DNA from: Candidatus Aminicenantes bacterium UBA647
GTDB lineage: Bacteria; Acidobacteriota; Aminicenantia; UBA2199
NCBI GenBank assembly: GCA_002299555.1
Contig: DBOL01000038.1
Span: 1-51,862 of the forward strand
Length of the DNA: 51,862 nucleotides
Direction: 5' to 3'
Position numbers and translations under genes: made by a program. The first letter of the stretch is position 1; each line of letters opens with the position of its first letter. This document shows positions 42,336 through 50,267 of this stretch, in pieces. Under the pieces are notes generated by a model, which worked only from the letters and a program-made list of their open reading frames with translations, did no database searches and had not been told where the DNA came from.

Positions 42336-42364
42336 TTGATGATATTAAGGTAATCAGTTATAAT
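42336..42364 (+). promoter_or_regulatory. porin promoter, predicted leaderless start
   Basis: TTGATG (42336-42341), 17-bp spacer, TATAAT (42359-42364), and only 5 nt to the ATG at 42370. It drives the porin-symporter-lyase genes and lies just downstream of the 28-bp inverted repeat. Confidence 0.7.
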
Positions 42365-42369
42365 CGTTA

Positions 42370-43668
42370 ATGCAATTGAAACATTTTAAATATGCATTTT
42401 TATTGATCCTTTTTGTTACTCTTTTGTCATCACCTCTTCCTGCAGAAGAGAGAAATAATCTGACGATAGATTTTGCTGAGCGTTTCAGATTTGTATCCTG
42501 GGATAATCCGATAACCCTCGACAGTTCCATTGAGGACAGCACCACCTTTACAAGAAACAGAACTTCATTAGGATTAAAATGGGAGTTTTCAAAAAAGGCG
42601 GAGATATATTTTAAATCAACAAACGAATTTCGAATTTACTTCAACCCGGATAAAGATTTCAACATCCATGAAATATTTATAGATAATCTTTATCTGAAAA
42701 TAAAAAATTTTTTAAACCTCCCTTTAACACTTACCCTGGGAAGACAAAATGTTTTCCTGGGAGAGGGATTTGTCGTTCTCGATGGCTCCACTTATGACGG
42801 CTCCCGGTCCGCATACTTTGATGCAATAAGGGCTGATATCGATCTTAAGAATATCGGGAAATTTTCAATGTTCCGTCTTTTTGCTCAGAGAACAGACGAA
42901 TTATTCCCAATACTAAATGACAAAAAGCAGAGAATGAATGAAAACGATATAAGAGGATATGGTCTTTACTACCAGGGGAGCATAAACAGCAATAATTTTG
43001 ACCTCTACTACATAAACAAGAAAACCGATATTCACGATAACAACTCATGGAGTTTATCAGTTAGCACACTCGGAACGAAGTTATCCTTCAGACTGAAAGA
43101 AAATTTGAATCTTACAACTGAAGGAGCAATTCAGAATGGATCTATACACAATGAAGGAATAAGAACTTTTGGAGGACATTTCCACCTGGACGGGAATTTA
43201 AATAAACGGGCATTAAAAAAAGTGATAATCGGCGGAATATATCTCAGTGGAAACAACCCTGGAGATGGTGTCCTGAGAGGTTGGCATCCCCCATTCTCTA
43301 AATGGCCTAAATGGAGCGAATCCTACATTTACACTCTGATCAACGAAGGAGGGATAGCGAATTGGAGCAATATCTCATTGATCTACATATCGTTTAAAAC
43401 AAGGTTATTCAGGAAAGGATATCTCAACACAACGTTCAATATCTTAGGTGCACCTGAAAAAGATCTCACTCCTGATTTCCCGGGAGGAACCGGAAAATCC
43501 AGGGGAATCCTTGTTATCAACCGCTTAAATTTTGTTGTCTCAAAAAACCTTTCCGGCCATTTAGTGTGGGAACATTTCAAGCCGGGGAATTTCTATTTCA
43601 GCGGAGCTGAAAATTACAATTGGCTCAGATTTGAATTTATGTATAAAACAGAAACCCGGAGGAAGTAA
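42370..43668 (+). CDS. outer-membrane porin (alginate-export/OprD-like barrel)
   Basis: 432 aa with a signal peptide (AFLLILFVTLLSSPLPAEE). The barrel contains the typical export-porin strand LTLTLGRQNVFLGEGFVVLDGSTYDGSRSAYFDAIRADI, where GRQ...G...FD is a hallmark of the alginate-export family, and ends in a beta-strand (WLRFEFMYKT). It probably passes small solutes across the outer membrane. The ATG has no Shine-Dalgarno and lies 5 nt after TATAAT. The stop overlaps the symporter start (TAATG), so the two, plus the lyase, are one operon. The substrate is likely related to what the symporter takes up. Confidence 0.76.
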   Translation: MQLKHFKYAFLLILFVTLLSSPLPAEERNNLTIDFAERFRFVSWDNPITLDSSIEDSTTFTRNRTSLGLKWEFSKKAEIYFKSTNEFRIYFNPDKDFNIHEIFIDNLYLKIKNFLNLPLTLTLGRQNVFLGEGFVVLDGSTYDGSRSAYFDAIRADIDLKNIGKFSMFRLFAQRTDELFPILNDKKQRMNENDIRGYGLYYQGSINSNNFDLYYINKKTDIHDNNSWSLSVSTLGTKLSFRLKENLNLTTEGAIQNGSIHNEGIRTFGGHFHLDGNLNKRALKKVIIGGIYLSGNNPGDGVLRGWHPPFSKWPKWSESYIYTLINEGGIANWSNISLIYISFKTRLFRKGYLNTTFNILGAPEKDLTPDFPGGTGKSRGILVINRLNFVVSKNLSGHLVWEHFKPGNFYFSGAENYNWLRFEFMYKTETRRK

Positions 43669-45119
43669 TGGCAGTAAAGATATTAGTATTAAGCTTGTAC
43701 GCAATAATGATCATAACAATTGGAATTATTGGCCTCAGGAAGACCCGATCATTCTCCGATTTCTTTCTGGGTGGAGGAAAAGTAGGCCCATGGATGTCTG
43801 CATTTTCCTATGGAACCGCATACTTTTCTGCTGTTCTCTTTATAGGTTTTGCAGGCAAAATAGGTTGGGGTTTCGGGTTTTCCAGTTTGTGGATCGCACT
43901 CTTCAATTCTTTTGTAGGAGTACTGGGAGTCTGGTGGATCATGGGGTGGAAGATAAAAAAAGTTTCTGTGGAATACCAAATATCCACAATGAACGAATTT
44001 TTGGAAAAAAGGTATGACAGCAAATTCCTTAAACTATTTTCATCTTTCTCTATCTTCATTTTTTTGATCCCTTATTCAGCAGCAGTCTTTATGGGGTTGT
44101 CCTATTTATTTGAAGCAAACTTCGGGATTGAATACTGGCAGGCTCTGATATTTATAGGATTATTCACAGCTACATACATAGTCCTTGGCGGATATAAATC
44201 CATGGCAATGATCGATATGGTTTTCGGAATTATAATGACCATTGGAGTTCTTATACTTTTGTTCAGCACAATTAAAACAGGAAACGGTTTGGGAAATATT
44301 ATAGAAACACTTAGAAATATTGATCCTAAACTTGTCTCACCGGTCGGCCCCCCGGGTATATGGCCTCTTTTCTGTCTTATATTTCTCACGAGTATAGCCC
44401 CATTTGCAATGCCTCAACTGGTACAAAAATTTTATGCAATAAAAGACCATTCAGCAGTAAAGACAGGTATGTTCGCATCAACAATATTTGCTATTCTAAT
44501 AGGAGGAGTCGCCTATTTCGTCGGGTCAACAACAAGAATATTTCTTAATCCCGAAACCAACCCTCTGGCTTTCAAAGATGGGGAACCCGTGTTCGACATC
44601 CTGATGCCTGAACTTCTTGCCAGAGTAATTCCTCAATCCCTGTCAGTGATAATCCTTCTGCTTATCTTATCAGCTTCAATGTCAACACTGGCTGCCCTTG
44701 TTCTAATATCAAGTTCTTCTTTCTCAAAAGATTTTTATGCCGGGTTCATTAACCGGAATATTTCAGACAAGAATTTGACACTGTTAATGAGATTCATGAA
44801 CGGCTTTTTTGTAATGCTATCTGTAATCCTTGCAGCGCTGAACATTGATACGATAGTATCAGTGCTCAGTATCTCCTGGGGAGCGATCGGATCTGTTTTC
44901 CTCGGCCCCTTCGTTTGGGGATTGTTCTCAAAAAAAGTTAACCGTTTCGGAGCAATTTTCTCTTCGATCTTAGGATTATCCGTCTGCCTGCTACTGTATT
45001 TTTCAGGACATTCTCCTCCTGAAGCGGGAACACTGGGGATGATAACATCTCTGGTCGCCAATCCGGCAGGAAGTTTTTTATACATCGCTCTAAAAAACAA
45101 AAAAAATAAAGGTGAATAA
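43668..45119 (+). CDS. sodium:solute symporter (SSS family)
   Basis: 483 aa with about 13 predicted membrane helices. SSS layout: GLRKTRSFSDFFLGGGKVGPWMSAFSYGTAYFSAVLFIGFAGKIGWGFG in the first helices, the conserved GGYKSMAMIDMVFG loop, and LLILSASMSTLAALVLISSSSFSKDFY, which matches the Na+-site and substrate helix of PutP/SglT-type carriers. It couples uptake to sodium. Possible substrates include amino acids, sugars or nucleobases; the adjacent lyase makes an amino acid or diaminopropionate plausible. The start overlaps the porin stop, and the lyase start overlaps the end. Confidence 0.88.
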   Translation: MAVKILVLSLYAIMIITIGIIGLRKTRSFSDFFLGGGKVGPWMSAFSYGTAYFSAVLFIGFAGKIGWGFGFSSLWIALFNSFVGVLGVWWIMGWKIKKVSVEYQISTMNEFLEKRYDSKFLKLFSSFSIFIFLIPYSAAVFMGLSYLFEANFGIEYWQALIFIGLFTATYIVLGGYKSMAMIDMVFGIIMTIGVLILLFSTIKTGNGLGNIIETLRNIDPKLVSPVGPPGIWPLFCLIFLTSIAPFAMPQLVQKFYAIKDHSAVKTGMFASTIFAILIGGVAYFVGSTTRIFLNPETNPLAFKDGEPVFDILMPELLARVIPQSLSVIILLLILSASMSTLAALVLISSSSFSKDFYAGFINRNISDKNLTLLMRFMNGFFVMLSVILAALNIDTIVSVLSISWGAIGSVFLGPFVWGLFSKKVNRFGAIFSSILGLSVCLLLYFSGHSPPEAGTLGMITSLVANPAGSFLYIALKNKKNKGE

Positions 45120-46290
45120 ATTGTCCAAATATTTATTTAATACTGAAAGAAAATCTTCCCCGTCATGGGATGGCAGGGAATTTCATTTTCTTAAGAATAA
45201 CGATATGATAAATTTCCACAGATCATTATCCGGATACAAACCAACCCCTCTTATCAAATTAAAAAATATTTCAAGTGATCTCGGCGTAAAAAACATTATT
45301 GTGAAAGATGAATCAGGTCGATTCGGGATCAAGGCATTCAAAGCTCTTGGTGCCAGTTATGCAATCTTCAGAGTCCTTAAAAAGATCTGGGGGAAAAAAT
45401 ACGGGGACGGATTTGATTTTAATAGTTTCCGGGATAAAAAGAAGTTAGACAAATTGGGGAAATTCACTTTCTGTGCTGCATCAGACGGGAATCATGGAAG
45501 AGCTGTTGCTTGGACCTCAAAGATGCTCGGTCATAATTCTGTTATTTTCATGCCCTCTGAAACTGTCACCTCCCGTATCACAAATATTGAGAGTGAGTCA
45601 GGGAAAGTTATAATTGTTGATGGCACATATGATGATTGCGTGAAAGTTGCATCGGAAGAAGCAAAAAGGAACGGATGGTTTGAGATCGCCGACACTGCAT
45701 ATCCCGGATATACGGATATCCCGTCATGGGTTTTGAATGGATATTCAACCCTGTTCAGGGAAATGGAAGAGAAAATCACAGAATATAAGATCGGGAAGAA
45801 TGATCTCATTTTTCTTCAGGCCGGAGCCGGAGCATTTGCTGCATCCGGAGCTTCCTGGCTAACAGAAAAATTTGGAGAAGACAGGCCTAAAATTGTTATA
45901 GTTGAACCCATGGAAGCATCATGCTACCTCGAATCCGCAGGAGAAGGTAAGGCTGTTGCAACAAAGGGGAAAATGGTGACGATCATGGCCGGACTTAATT
46001 GTGGAGTACCCTCGATCATTGCCTGGCCTATCCTGAGGGATTCAGCGGATCTTTTTATTTCAATACCTGACAAGTATGCGGAAGAGGCTATGAAACTATT
46101 CGCTAAAGAGGGCATAATATCGGGAGAATCTGGCGCCTCCGGACTTGCAGGACTGATCGCCCTGATGACCGATGAAACCCTCAAAGATGCAAAAGCAAAG
46201 ATAGGAATCGGTAAAGATTCACAGATCATCCTTATCAATACGGAAGGGGACACAGACCCTGAGAACTACAAAAAAATAGTCAGATCTTAA
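45112..46290 (+). CDS. ygeX: diaminopropionate ammonia-lyase (YgeX-like)
   Basis: 392 aa fold-II PLP enzyme. It shares with E. coli YgeX: SGYKPTPLIKLKNISSDLGVKNIIVKDESGRFGIKAFKALGASYA (PLP lysine in the AFK), FCAASDGNHGRAVAWTSKMLGHNSVIFMP, GWFEIADTAYPGYTDIPSWVLNGY, FLQAGAGAFAASGASWL, MATIMAGL-type GLNCGVPSIIAW, SGESGASGLAGLIAL and INTEGDTDPENYK. The reaction converts 2,3-diaminopropionate to pyruvate and two ammonia. Start GTG at 45112 overlaps the symporter; a TTG at 45121 with AAAGGTG 6 nt upstream is a real alternative. In E. coli this gene sits in the purine/xanthine-dehydrogenase-like cluster. Confidence 0.93.
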   Translation: MNKLSKYLFNTERKSSPSWDGREFHFLKNNDMINFHRSLSGYKPTPLIKLKNISSDLGVKNIIVKDESGRFGIKAFKALGASYAIFRVLKKIWGKKYGDGFDFNSFRDKKKLDKLGKFTFCAASDGNHGRAVAWTSKMLGHNSVIFMPSETVTSRITNIESESGKVIIVDGTYDDCVKVASEEAKRNGWFEIADTAYPGYTDIPSWVLNGYSTLFREMEEKITEYKIGKNDLIFLQAGAGAFAASGASWLTEKFGEDRPKIVIVEPMEASCYLESAGEGKAVATKGKMVTIMAGLNCGVPSIIAWPILRDSADLFISIPDKYAEEAMKLFAKEGIISGESGASGLAGLIALMTDETLKDAKAKIGIGKDSQIILINTEGDTDPENYKKIVRS

Positions 46291-46319
46291 TATAGAATAG
46301 TTTATAAAAATTATTGATG

Positions 46320-46332
46320 CCGGGGACGGTCT
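46320..46332. repeat. degenerate GGGGACGG half-site
   Basis: CCGGGGACGGTCTAC lies between the convergent lyase and PAP2 genes. It has the GGGGACGG core but no inverted partner within 100 bp. Confidence 0.35.
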
Positions 46333-46334
46333 AC

Positions 46335-47072
46335 TCAACGTGACATTTGAACAAATGCCAGAGTGAAAGCAAGGCAAATCAGGAATATTATCAGATTTTT
46401 CACTTTCCTGATCTCATATTTCCTGAAATACTTTCCGGCCAATACAGCAGAGATGGGAAAGAAAAGGAATGCGAATGCTATCCCTCCTATAACATCGCTG
46501 GGATAATGAGCCTGAAGAGCGATCCTTGAATATCCCACAGCTATTGCGACCAGAAGAACCAAAGATTTATAAATATTCAAAAATTTCACATTTTTTAATG
46601 AAAATAAAAGAAATGGAATAGATAGCGCCATGACCTTGGTTGCATGCCCTGAAGGAAATGAAAATGATCTGAAAGGTTTGACCCTTTCGATAATACCTGC
46701 AAGCTCCACAACCGGCCTCTCCCTGCCGATAATCATCTTCAAAGTATCACCTGCAACTCCGGCAATAAACAGTGTAAAAAAGATAGCAAGAAATATTTCC
46801 AGGTTATCAGTATCATTTTTTTTCTCTTTCAGGTGTTTAAAAAGGAGAAATGAATACATCACCAATATTATCGGAATTCCTGCATGAGTTATAAAAGTAA
46901 AAAACTCGAATAATAACTTATTATGATAAATTGAATTATGAAAAACGAGAATACCCTTTTCCAATCCTGTAGCAAACCGGAATAGAAAAGCAATAATAAA
47001 AAACATTAATGAAAAAAGTAAACAGGTAGTATGACTCAACTCGAGTTTTCTTATAATTTTATCTTTCTCCAA
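46335..47072 (-). CDS. PAP2-family membrane phosphatase
   Basis: About 245 aa from TTG at 47072, chosen because GGAGG is 7 nt upstream; the frame also has TTG at 47093. Membrane helices span most of the protein. The three PAP2 motifs are KMIIGRERP (KxxxxxxRP), FPSGHATKVMALSIP (PSGH) and YSRIALQAHYPSDVIGG (SRxxxxxHxxxD), so the catalytic His pair and Arg are intact. Likely substrates are undecaprenyl pyrophosphate or lipid phosphates. It follows the acyltransferase gene with a 14-bp overlap, and both may share a transcript. Confidence 0.87.
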   Translation of the reverse strand: MEKDKIIRKLELSHTTCLLFSLMFFIIAFLFRFATGLEKGILVFHNSIYHNKLLFEFFTFITHAGIPIILVMYSFLLFKHLKEKKNDTDNLEIFLAIFFTLFIAGVAGDTLKMIIGRERPVVELAGIIERVKPFRSFSFPSGHATKVMALSIPFLLFSLKNVKFLNIYKSLVLLVAIAVGYSRIALQAHYPSDVIGGIAFAFLFFPISAVLAGKYFRKYEIRKVKNLIIFLICLAFTLAFVQMSR

Positions 47073-48051
47073 GCAACAACCTCCGGGTAACAAAGAACTT
47101 TCTTAATAATACAGTAAATACAATTGAGAACAAAATTCCTCCCGACAAAGATGCAAAGAAAATTAATATTTCTGAATTAACATTGATCTTCATTAAAAAG
47201 ATCCTGATTCCGGCAGAAAACATTATATGAAAAATAAAGATCTGATAAGCAAATGAACCAATAAATGCCAACAACCTCACTTGCCCGCGGAATTTGAACA
47301 AAAGATTCCCCCCTGCAATTGCAGTCAATAGTTCTAAATATCTAATTTGGATATTTGAAAATTCAAGCACGCCTGTAATATCCAGTTGGATCATTATTAT
47401 CCCGATTGCAAAGAATATCAGCGAGAAAGTCAATACAGGCTTTGAGTTGAGAAAATGAGCAAATCGGCCAATACCAAGTCCGAACAGGAAAAAAACTAGA
47501 AGGAAAAGGAAACCTGAGAGTCCTATAAATGTTGTCACCATCCCGGAAAAATAGAAAGCCCCGACCGAAAGAGTTAAAATTAACCCCCATAATGCTATAC
47601 CATCGAGGAGGTTATACGATTCGACAAGAGCTATAAACAAAAAGACAAGTAACAAAGATTGTACGAACCAGAATTGGTCAAGACCAAAAAAATATATCCT
47701 CCAGATACTCTCTATTTCCAGAGGGGTGTTTACACCTGGAGTAATTACTCTTAAAACATACTGGATAGACCCGACAGTTACAAATGGGACGATCAGCCTG
47801 CGAATTTTTGCCTTCAGAAATGGAGCACACATATCCCTGGAAACCGGTCGCATGGAATAAACATACCCGGATATCATAGTGAATAACGGCATCCTTATAA
47901 ATTTAAGTAAATCACAAGAGTAACGCCAAAATGATTCTGGAGATACCTTCATTCCGTTATAATCATGCGACCCGATAACATGCCCCACTACTACCAGAAT
48001 TATTGCTATTCCACGAAGGGATTCGATCCCCTGATCTTTTTTAAAAGTCAT
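47059..48051 (-). CDS. acyltransferase 3 family membrane protein
   Basis: 330 aa with about ten membrane helices. The N-terminal IESLRGIAIILVVVGHVIGSHDYNG has the catalytic His in VVGHV, and R in FIRMPLFTMISGYVYSM gives the usual R-x-P-L-F motif. These proteins transfer acetyl, succinyl or fatty acyl groups to extracytoplasmic sugars, often in O-antigen, exopolysaccharide or peptidoglycan. The acceptor is unknown. No Shine-Dalgarno is visible. Coupled to PAP2, this may be a polysaccharide or lipid-carrier modification pair. Confidence 0.87.
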   Translation of the reverse strand: MTFKKDQGIESLRGIAIILVVVGHVIGSHDYNGMKVSPESFWRYSCDLLKFIRMPLFTMISGYVYSMRPVSRDMCAPFLKAKIRRLIVPFVTVGSIQYVLRVITPGVNTPLEIESIWRIYFFGLDQFWFVQSLLLVFLFIALVESYNLLDGIALWGLILTLSVGAFYFSGMVTTFIGLSGFLFLLVFFLFGLGIGRFAHFLNSKPVLTFSLIFFAIGIIMIQLDITGVLEFSNIQIRYLELLTAIAGGNLLFKFRGQVRLLAFIGSFAYQIFIFHIMFSAGIRIFLMKINVNSEILIFFASLSGGILFSIVFTVLLRKFFVTRRLLLGER

Positions 48052-48098
48052 TCAAACTAAAAAAAACTCGAGAAATCAATGTTTTATTTAAGTAAAAT

Positions 48099-48824
48099 TT
48101 ACCAGCCTCCCGATGAGCCACCACCGCCAAAGCTGCCGCCGCCGCCTGAAAACCCTCCGAATCCACCAGAAGAACCACCACCGAAACCACCACCGCCCCA
48201 GAAAATAGAGCTCCCTTTACCCCTTTTCTTTGAGAAAGCGGGAAGTACAAAGAAAAAGAAAATTATCAGAAAAGTAATGAATGAGAATCCCTGTTTTTCA
48301 TTTTTTTTCTCTTTGAACTTTTTCAAATCTTCGGGTGATATATCATACTCCTTGGAGATAATTCCGGAAACAGTGGTCAATCCTCTCAGTATCCCCTGAT
48401 AATATTTTCCGTTTTTAAAACCGGGAACGACCAATTTTCTGATTATATAACTGCTCTTTAGATCGGTGAGAGCACCTTCCAACCCATACCCTACCTCAAG
48501 CCGGAGCTTCCTCTCTTTCATTGAAATAATCAGAATAACACCGTTATCAAGCCCCTTCTGCCCTATCTTCCAATCTTTTTGTTCCGTCAGCCTGATCGAG
48601 TAATTTTCAATTGTGTCTCCATCGAGTGTATCGATAGTAAGCAGAACGACCTGTGAAGAGGTCTTTTTCTCAAGATCCTCAAGCATCCATTCTATATTCC
48701 TCTCTTCAGCGGAATTAAGGATATTCGCATAATCATTCACTCTCCCTTTCATTTTCGGGAATCCGGCCGGATGGAGAGTGGCAACAATGAAAATAATAAG
48801 TATTAATAAAATTATCTTCTTCAT
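48099..48824 (-). CDS. exported TPM-domain protein with Gly/Ser-rich tail (YgcG-like)
   Basis: 241 aa from the ATG at 48824, where GGAG lies 7 nt upstream. Signal peptide IILLILIIFIVATLHPAGF, then a TPM (TLP18.3/Psb32/MOLO-1) domain from VNDYANILNSAEERNIEWMLEDLEKKTSSQVVLLTID to VILIISMKERKLRLEVGYGLEGALTDLKSSYIIRKL. One C-terminal membrane helix (FITFLIIFFFFVLPAF) precedes GKGSSIFWGGGGFGG, a tail of 45 residues with repeated GGxGG/GSSGG. The conserved DSA/Y...N-x-x-x pattern is typical; the domain may have phosphatase or assembly roles. It follows the second TPM gene by 1 bp (TAAAATG). Confidence 0.83.
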   Translation of the reverse strand: MKKIILLILIIFIVATLHPAGFPKMKGRVNDYANILNSAEERNIEWMLEDLEKKTSSQVVLLTIDTLDGDTIENYSIRLTEQKDWKIGQKGLDNGVILIISMKERKLRLEVGYGLEGALTDLKSSYIIRKLVVPGFKNGKYYQGILRGLTTVSGIISKEYDISPEDLKKFKEKKNEKQGFSFITFLIIFFFFVLPAFSKKRGKGSSIFWGGGGFGGGSSGGFGGFSGGGGSFGGGGSSGGW

Positions 48825-48825
48825 T

Positions 48826-49506
48826 TTAACTCTCCAGAACTGAAACACTATCTTCCAGTTCATTTTCATCATCAGGTTTTATCGGGAACTTGTCCGACTC
48901 CGATAAGATGGTGCCGCACTCCCTGACAGAATCTACCAGGTTTTCTATGGTTTTCCCTGACCTGATCCCCCCGGTAATATGGGAAACTATCCCTTCCCAC
49001 CTCTCCTTTGGAATTTTTGAACTTATCCCTTTATCTGCTATAAGCTCAACCCTTCTCTCCAGAAATGACAAAAAGATCAGAATTCCTGTTCTGTCACGAG
49101 TGTTGAAAATTCCGGACTCCATAAAGTATCTGACTGCTCTCTCATTCACTTTTTTCTTCATTACTAATTTGGGGACGATCAGCCTGTCAACAAATGAAAG
49201 GTTAGCAAGAAGATAAAAGATGGTGATTACCAGAAAAGGAAAGATCCCGAAAAAGATTGCTGTATATACCGGAGAGTATTCCCAAAACATGTTCTGTACA
49301 AAAAAATCAATTTTTTCAGGAAAAAGCATTAAAACCCCCAGAGACAGGAATCCGGCGATCAATGCAAAGAAAAGTTCAAATTTTGCATAGTCATAACTTT
49401 CCCGTATAAGAGCAACCTTTATCTCGCCGGAGGTCTCTCCTTCCGCCTCCTTTACAGCTGCCCCTATCTTCTTAAGGTCCGAATCAGAAAAATTCAGATT
49501 TTTCAT
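48826..49506 (-). CDS. second TPM-domain membrane protein
   Basis: 226 aa. An N-terminal half-TPM unit (SDSDLKKIGAAVKEAEGETSGEIKVALI) is followed by two membrane helices (about residues 43-62, FFALIAGFLSLGVLMLF, and 79-100, TAIFFGIFPFLVITIFYLLA). The C-terminal half completes the fold with FNTRDRTGILIFLSFLERRVELIADKGISSKIPKERWEGIVSHITGGIRSGKTIENLVDSVRECGTIL. This matches the COG3762-type partner of YgcG-like proteins. In the operon it is the middle gene. The last stop base is 1 bp before the downstream ATG. Confidence 0.82.
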   Translation of the reverse strand: MKNLNFSDSDLKKIGAAVKEAEGETSGEIKVALIRESYDYAKFELFFALIAGFLSLGVLMLFPEKIDFFVQNMFWEYSPVYTAIFFGIFPFLVITIFYLLANLSFVDRLIVPKLVMKKKVNERAVRYFMESGIFNTRDRTGILIFLSFLERRVELIADKGISSKIPKERWEGIVSHITGGIRSGKTIENLVDSVRECGTILSESDKFPIKPDDENELEDSVSVLES

Positions 49507-49510
49507 GTTT

Positions 49511-50122
49511 TTAGAACTCTACTTTCGGTGCGGTCTTAGCTCCTTCATCTGAAAGGAAATATGCCTTCTCCTTAAAATTCCTGAATGAAGCAATGAACGA
49601 ATTGGGGATCATTTTTATATAAGTGTTGAAATCACGAGCAGCTTCGTTGAACCTTCTTCTCTCAACAGCGATCCTGTTCTCCGTACCTTCCAGCTGGTTC
49701 TGAAGATTCAGGAAATTTTCATTCGCTTTCAGATCCGGATATTTCTCCACAACGACCATCAGTCTCTGAAGAGCACTTCCCAAACTGCTCTGAACCTGCT
49801 GGAATTTCTGCAAAGCCTGAGGGTTGTTAATTATGTCATCTGAAACATTGATTTGTCCTCCAACCTTTGACCTCGCCTCTGTAACCGCTATAAATGTGTC
49901 TTTCTCATGTTCAGCATACCCTTTCACTGTAGCAACCAGGTTGGGTATCAGATCAAATCTCCTTTGATAGACATTTTCAACCTGACTCCATTTTTCTTTC
50001 ACATTTTCTTCCTTCGCAACCATACTGTTATTTACTTTAACGCCCCACATAACCAGAATCACTACAATCACCAGAGCAATTATCAGGAATGTACCGCATC
50101 CAAGACCTAATTTTTTATTCAT
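49511..50122 (-). CDS. lemA: LemA family protein
   Basis: 203 aa. One N-terminal membrane anchor (residues about 8-26, GTFLIIALVIVVILVMWGV) followed by the coiled-coil LemA helices: NSMVAKEENVKEKWSQVENVYQRRFDLIPNLVATVKGYAEHEKDTFIAVTEAR, LQNQLEGTENRIAVERRRFNEAARDFNTYIKMIPNSFIASF. The C-terminus is the family's usual YFLSDEGAKTAPKVEF. LemA is a membrane protein of unclear role, repeatedly found beside TPM genes, as here. GGAGG is 5 nt upstream of the ATG. It leads the lemA-TPM-ygcG operon. Confidence 0.95.
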   Translation of the reverse strand: MNKKLGLGCGTFLIIALVIVVILVMWGVKVNNSMVAKEENVKEKWSQVENVYQRRFDLIPNLVATVKGYAEHEKDTFIAVTEARSKVGGQINVSDDIINNPQALQKFQQVQSSLGSALQRLMVVVEKYPDLKANENFLNLQNQLEGTENRIAVERRRFNEAARDFNTYIKMIPNSFIASFRNFKEKAYFLSDEGAKTAPKVEF

Positions 50123-50187
50123 TTTTCCTCCTTTAATTTCTAATGTTTAGATTTTAGATAATTAGCATAGATTTGTAAAGATGAGCT

Positions 50188-50215
50188 AATTGCAATAGAA
50201 TTTATTTTTGCAATT
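50188..50215. promoter_or_regulatory. 8-bp perfect palindrome between lemA and the xanthine-dehydrogenase-like gene
   Basis: AATTGCAA (50188-50195) and TTGCAATT (50208-50215) with a 12-bp spacer, in the 145-bp region between the divergent lemA operon and the molybdenum hydroxylase gene. This geometry fits an operator for a dimeric regulator. The -10-like TATAAT at 50246-50251 for the right-hand gene is 31 bp further on. Confidence 0.45.
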
Positions 50216-50267
50216 GGCTCGATATAAAAGCCTGATACGATATTGTATAATTCTTCAAGGTAATATA

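Noticed and set aside
48079..48399. Open frame on the plus strand coding a Pro-rich (PPPxxPPP) protein
   Set aside because: It is the antisense shadow of the Gly/Ser-rich tail of the TPM gene; no Shine-Dalgarno and no family resemblance.
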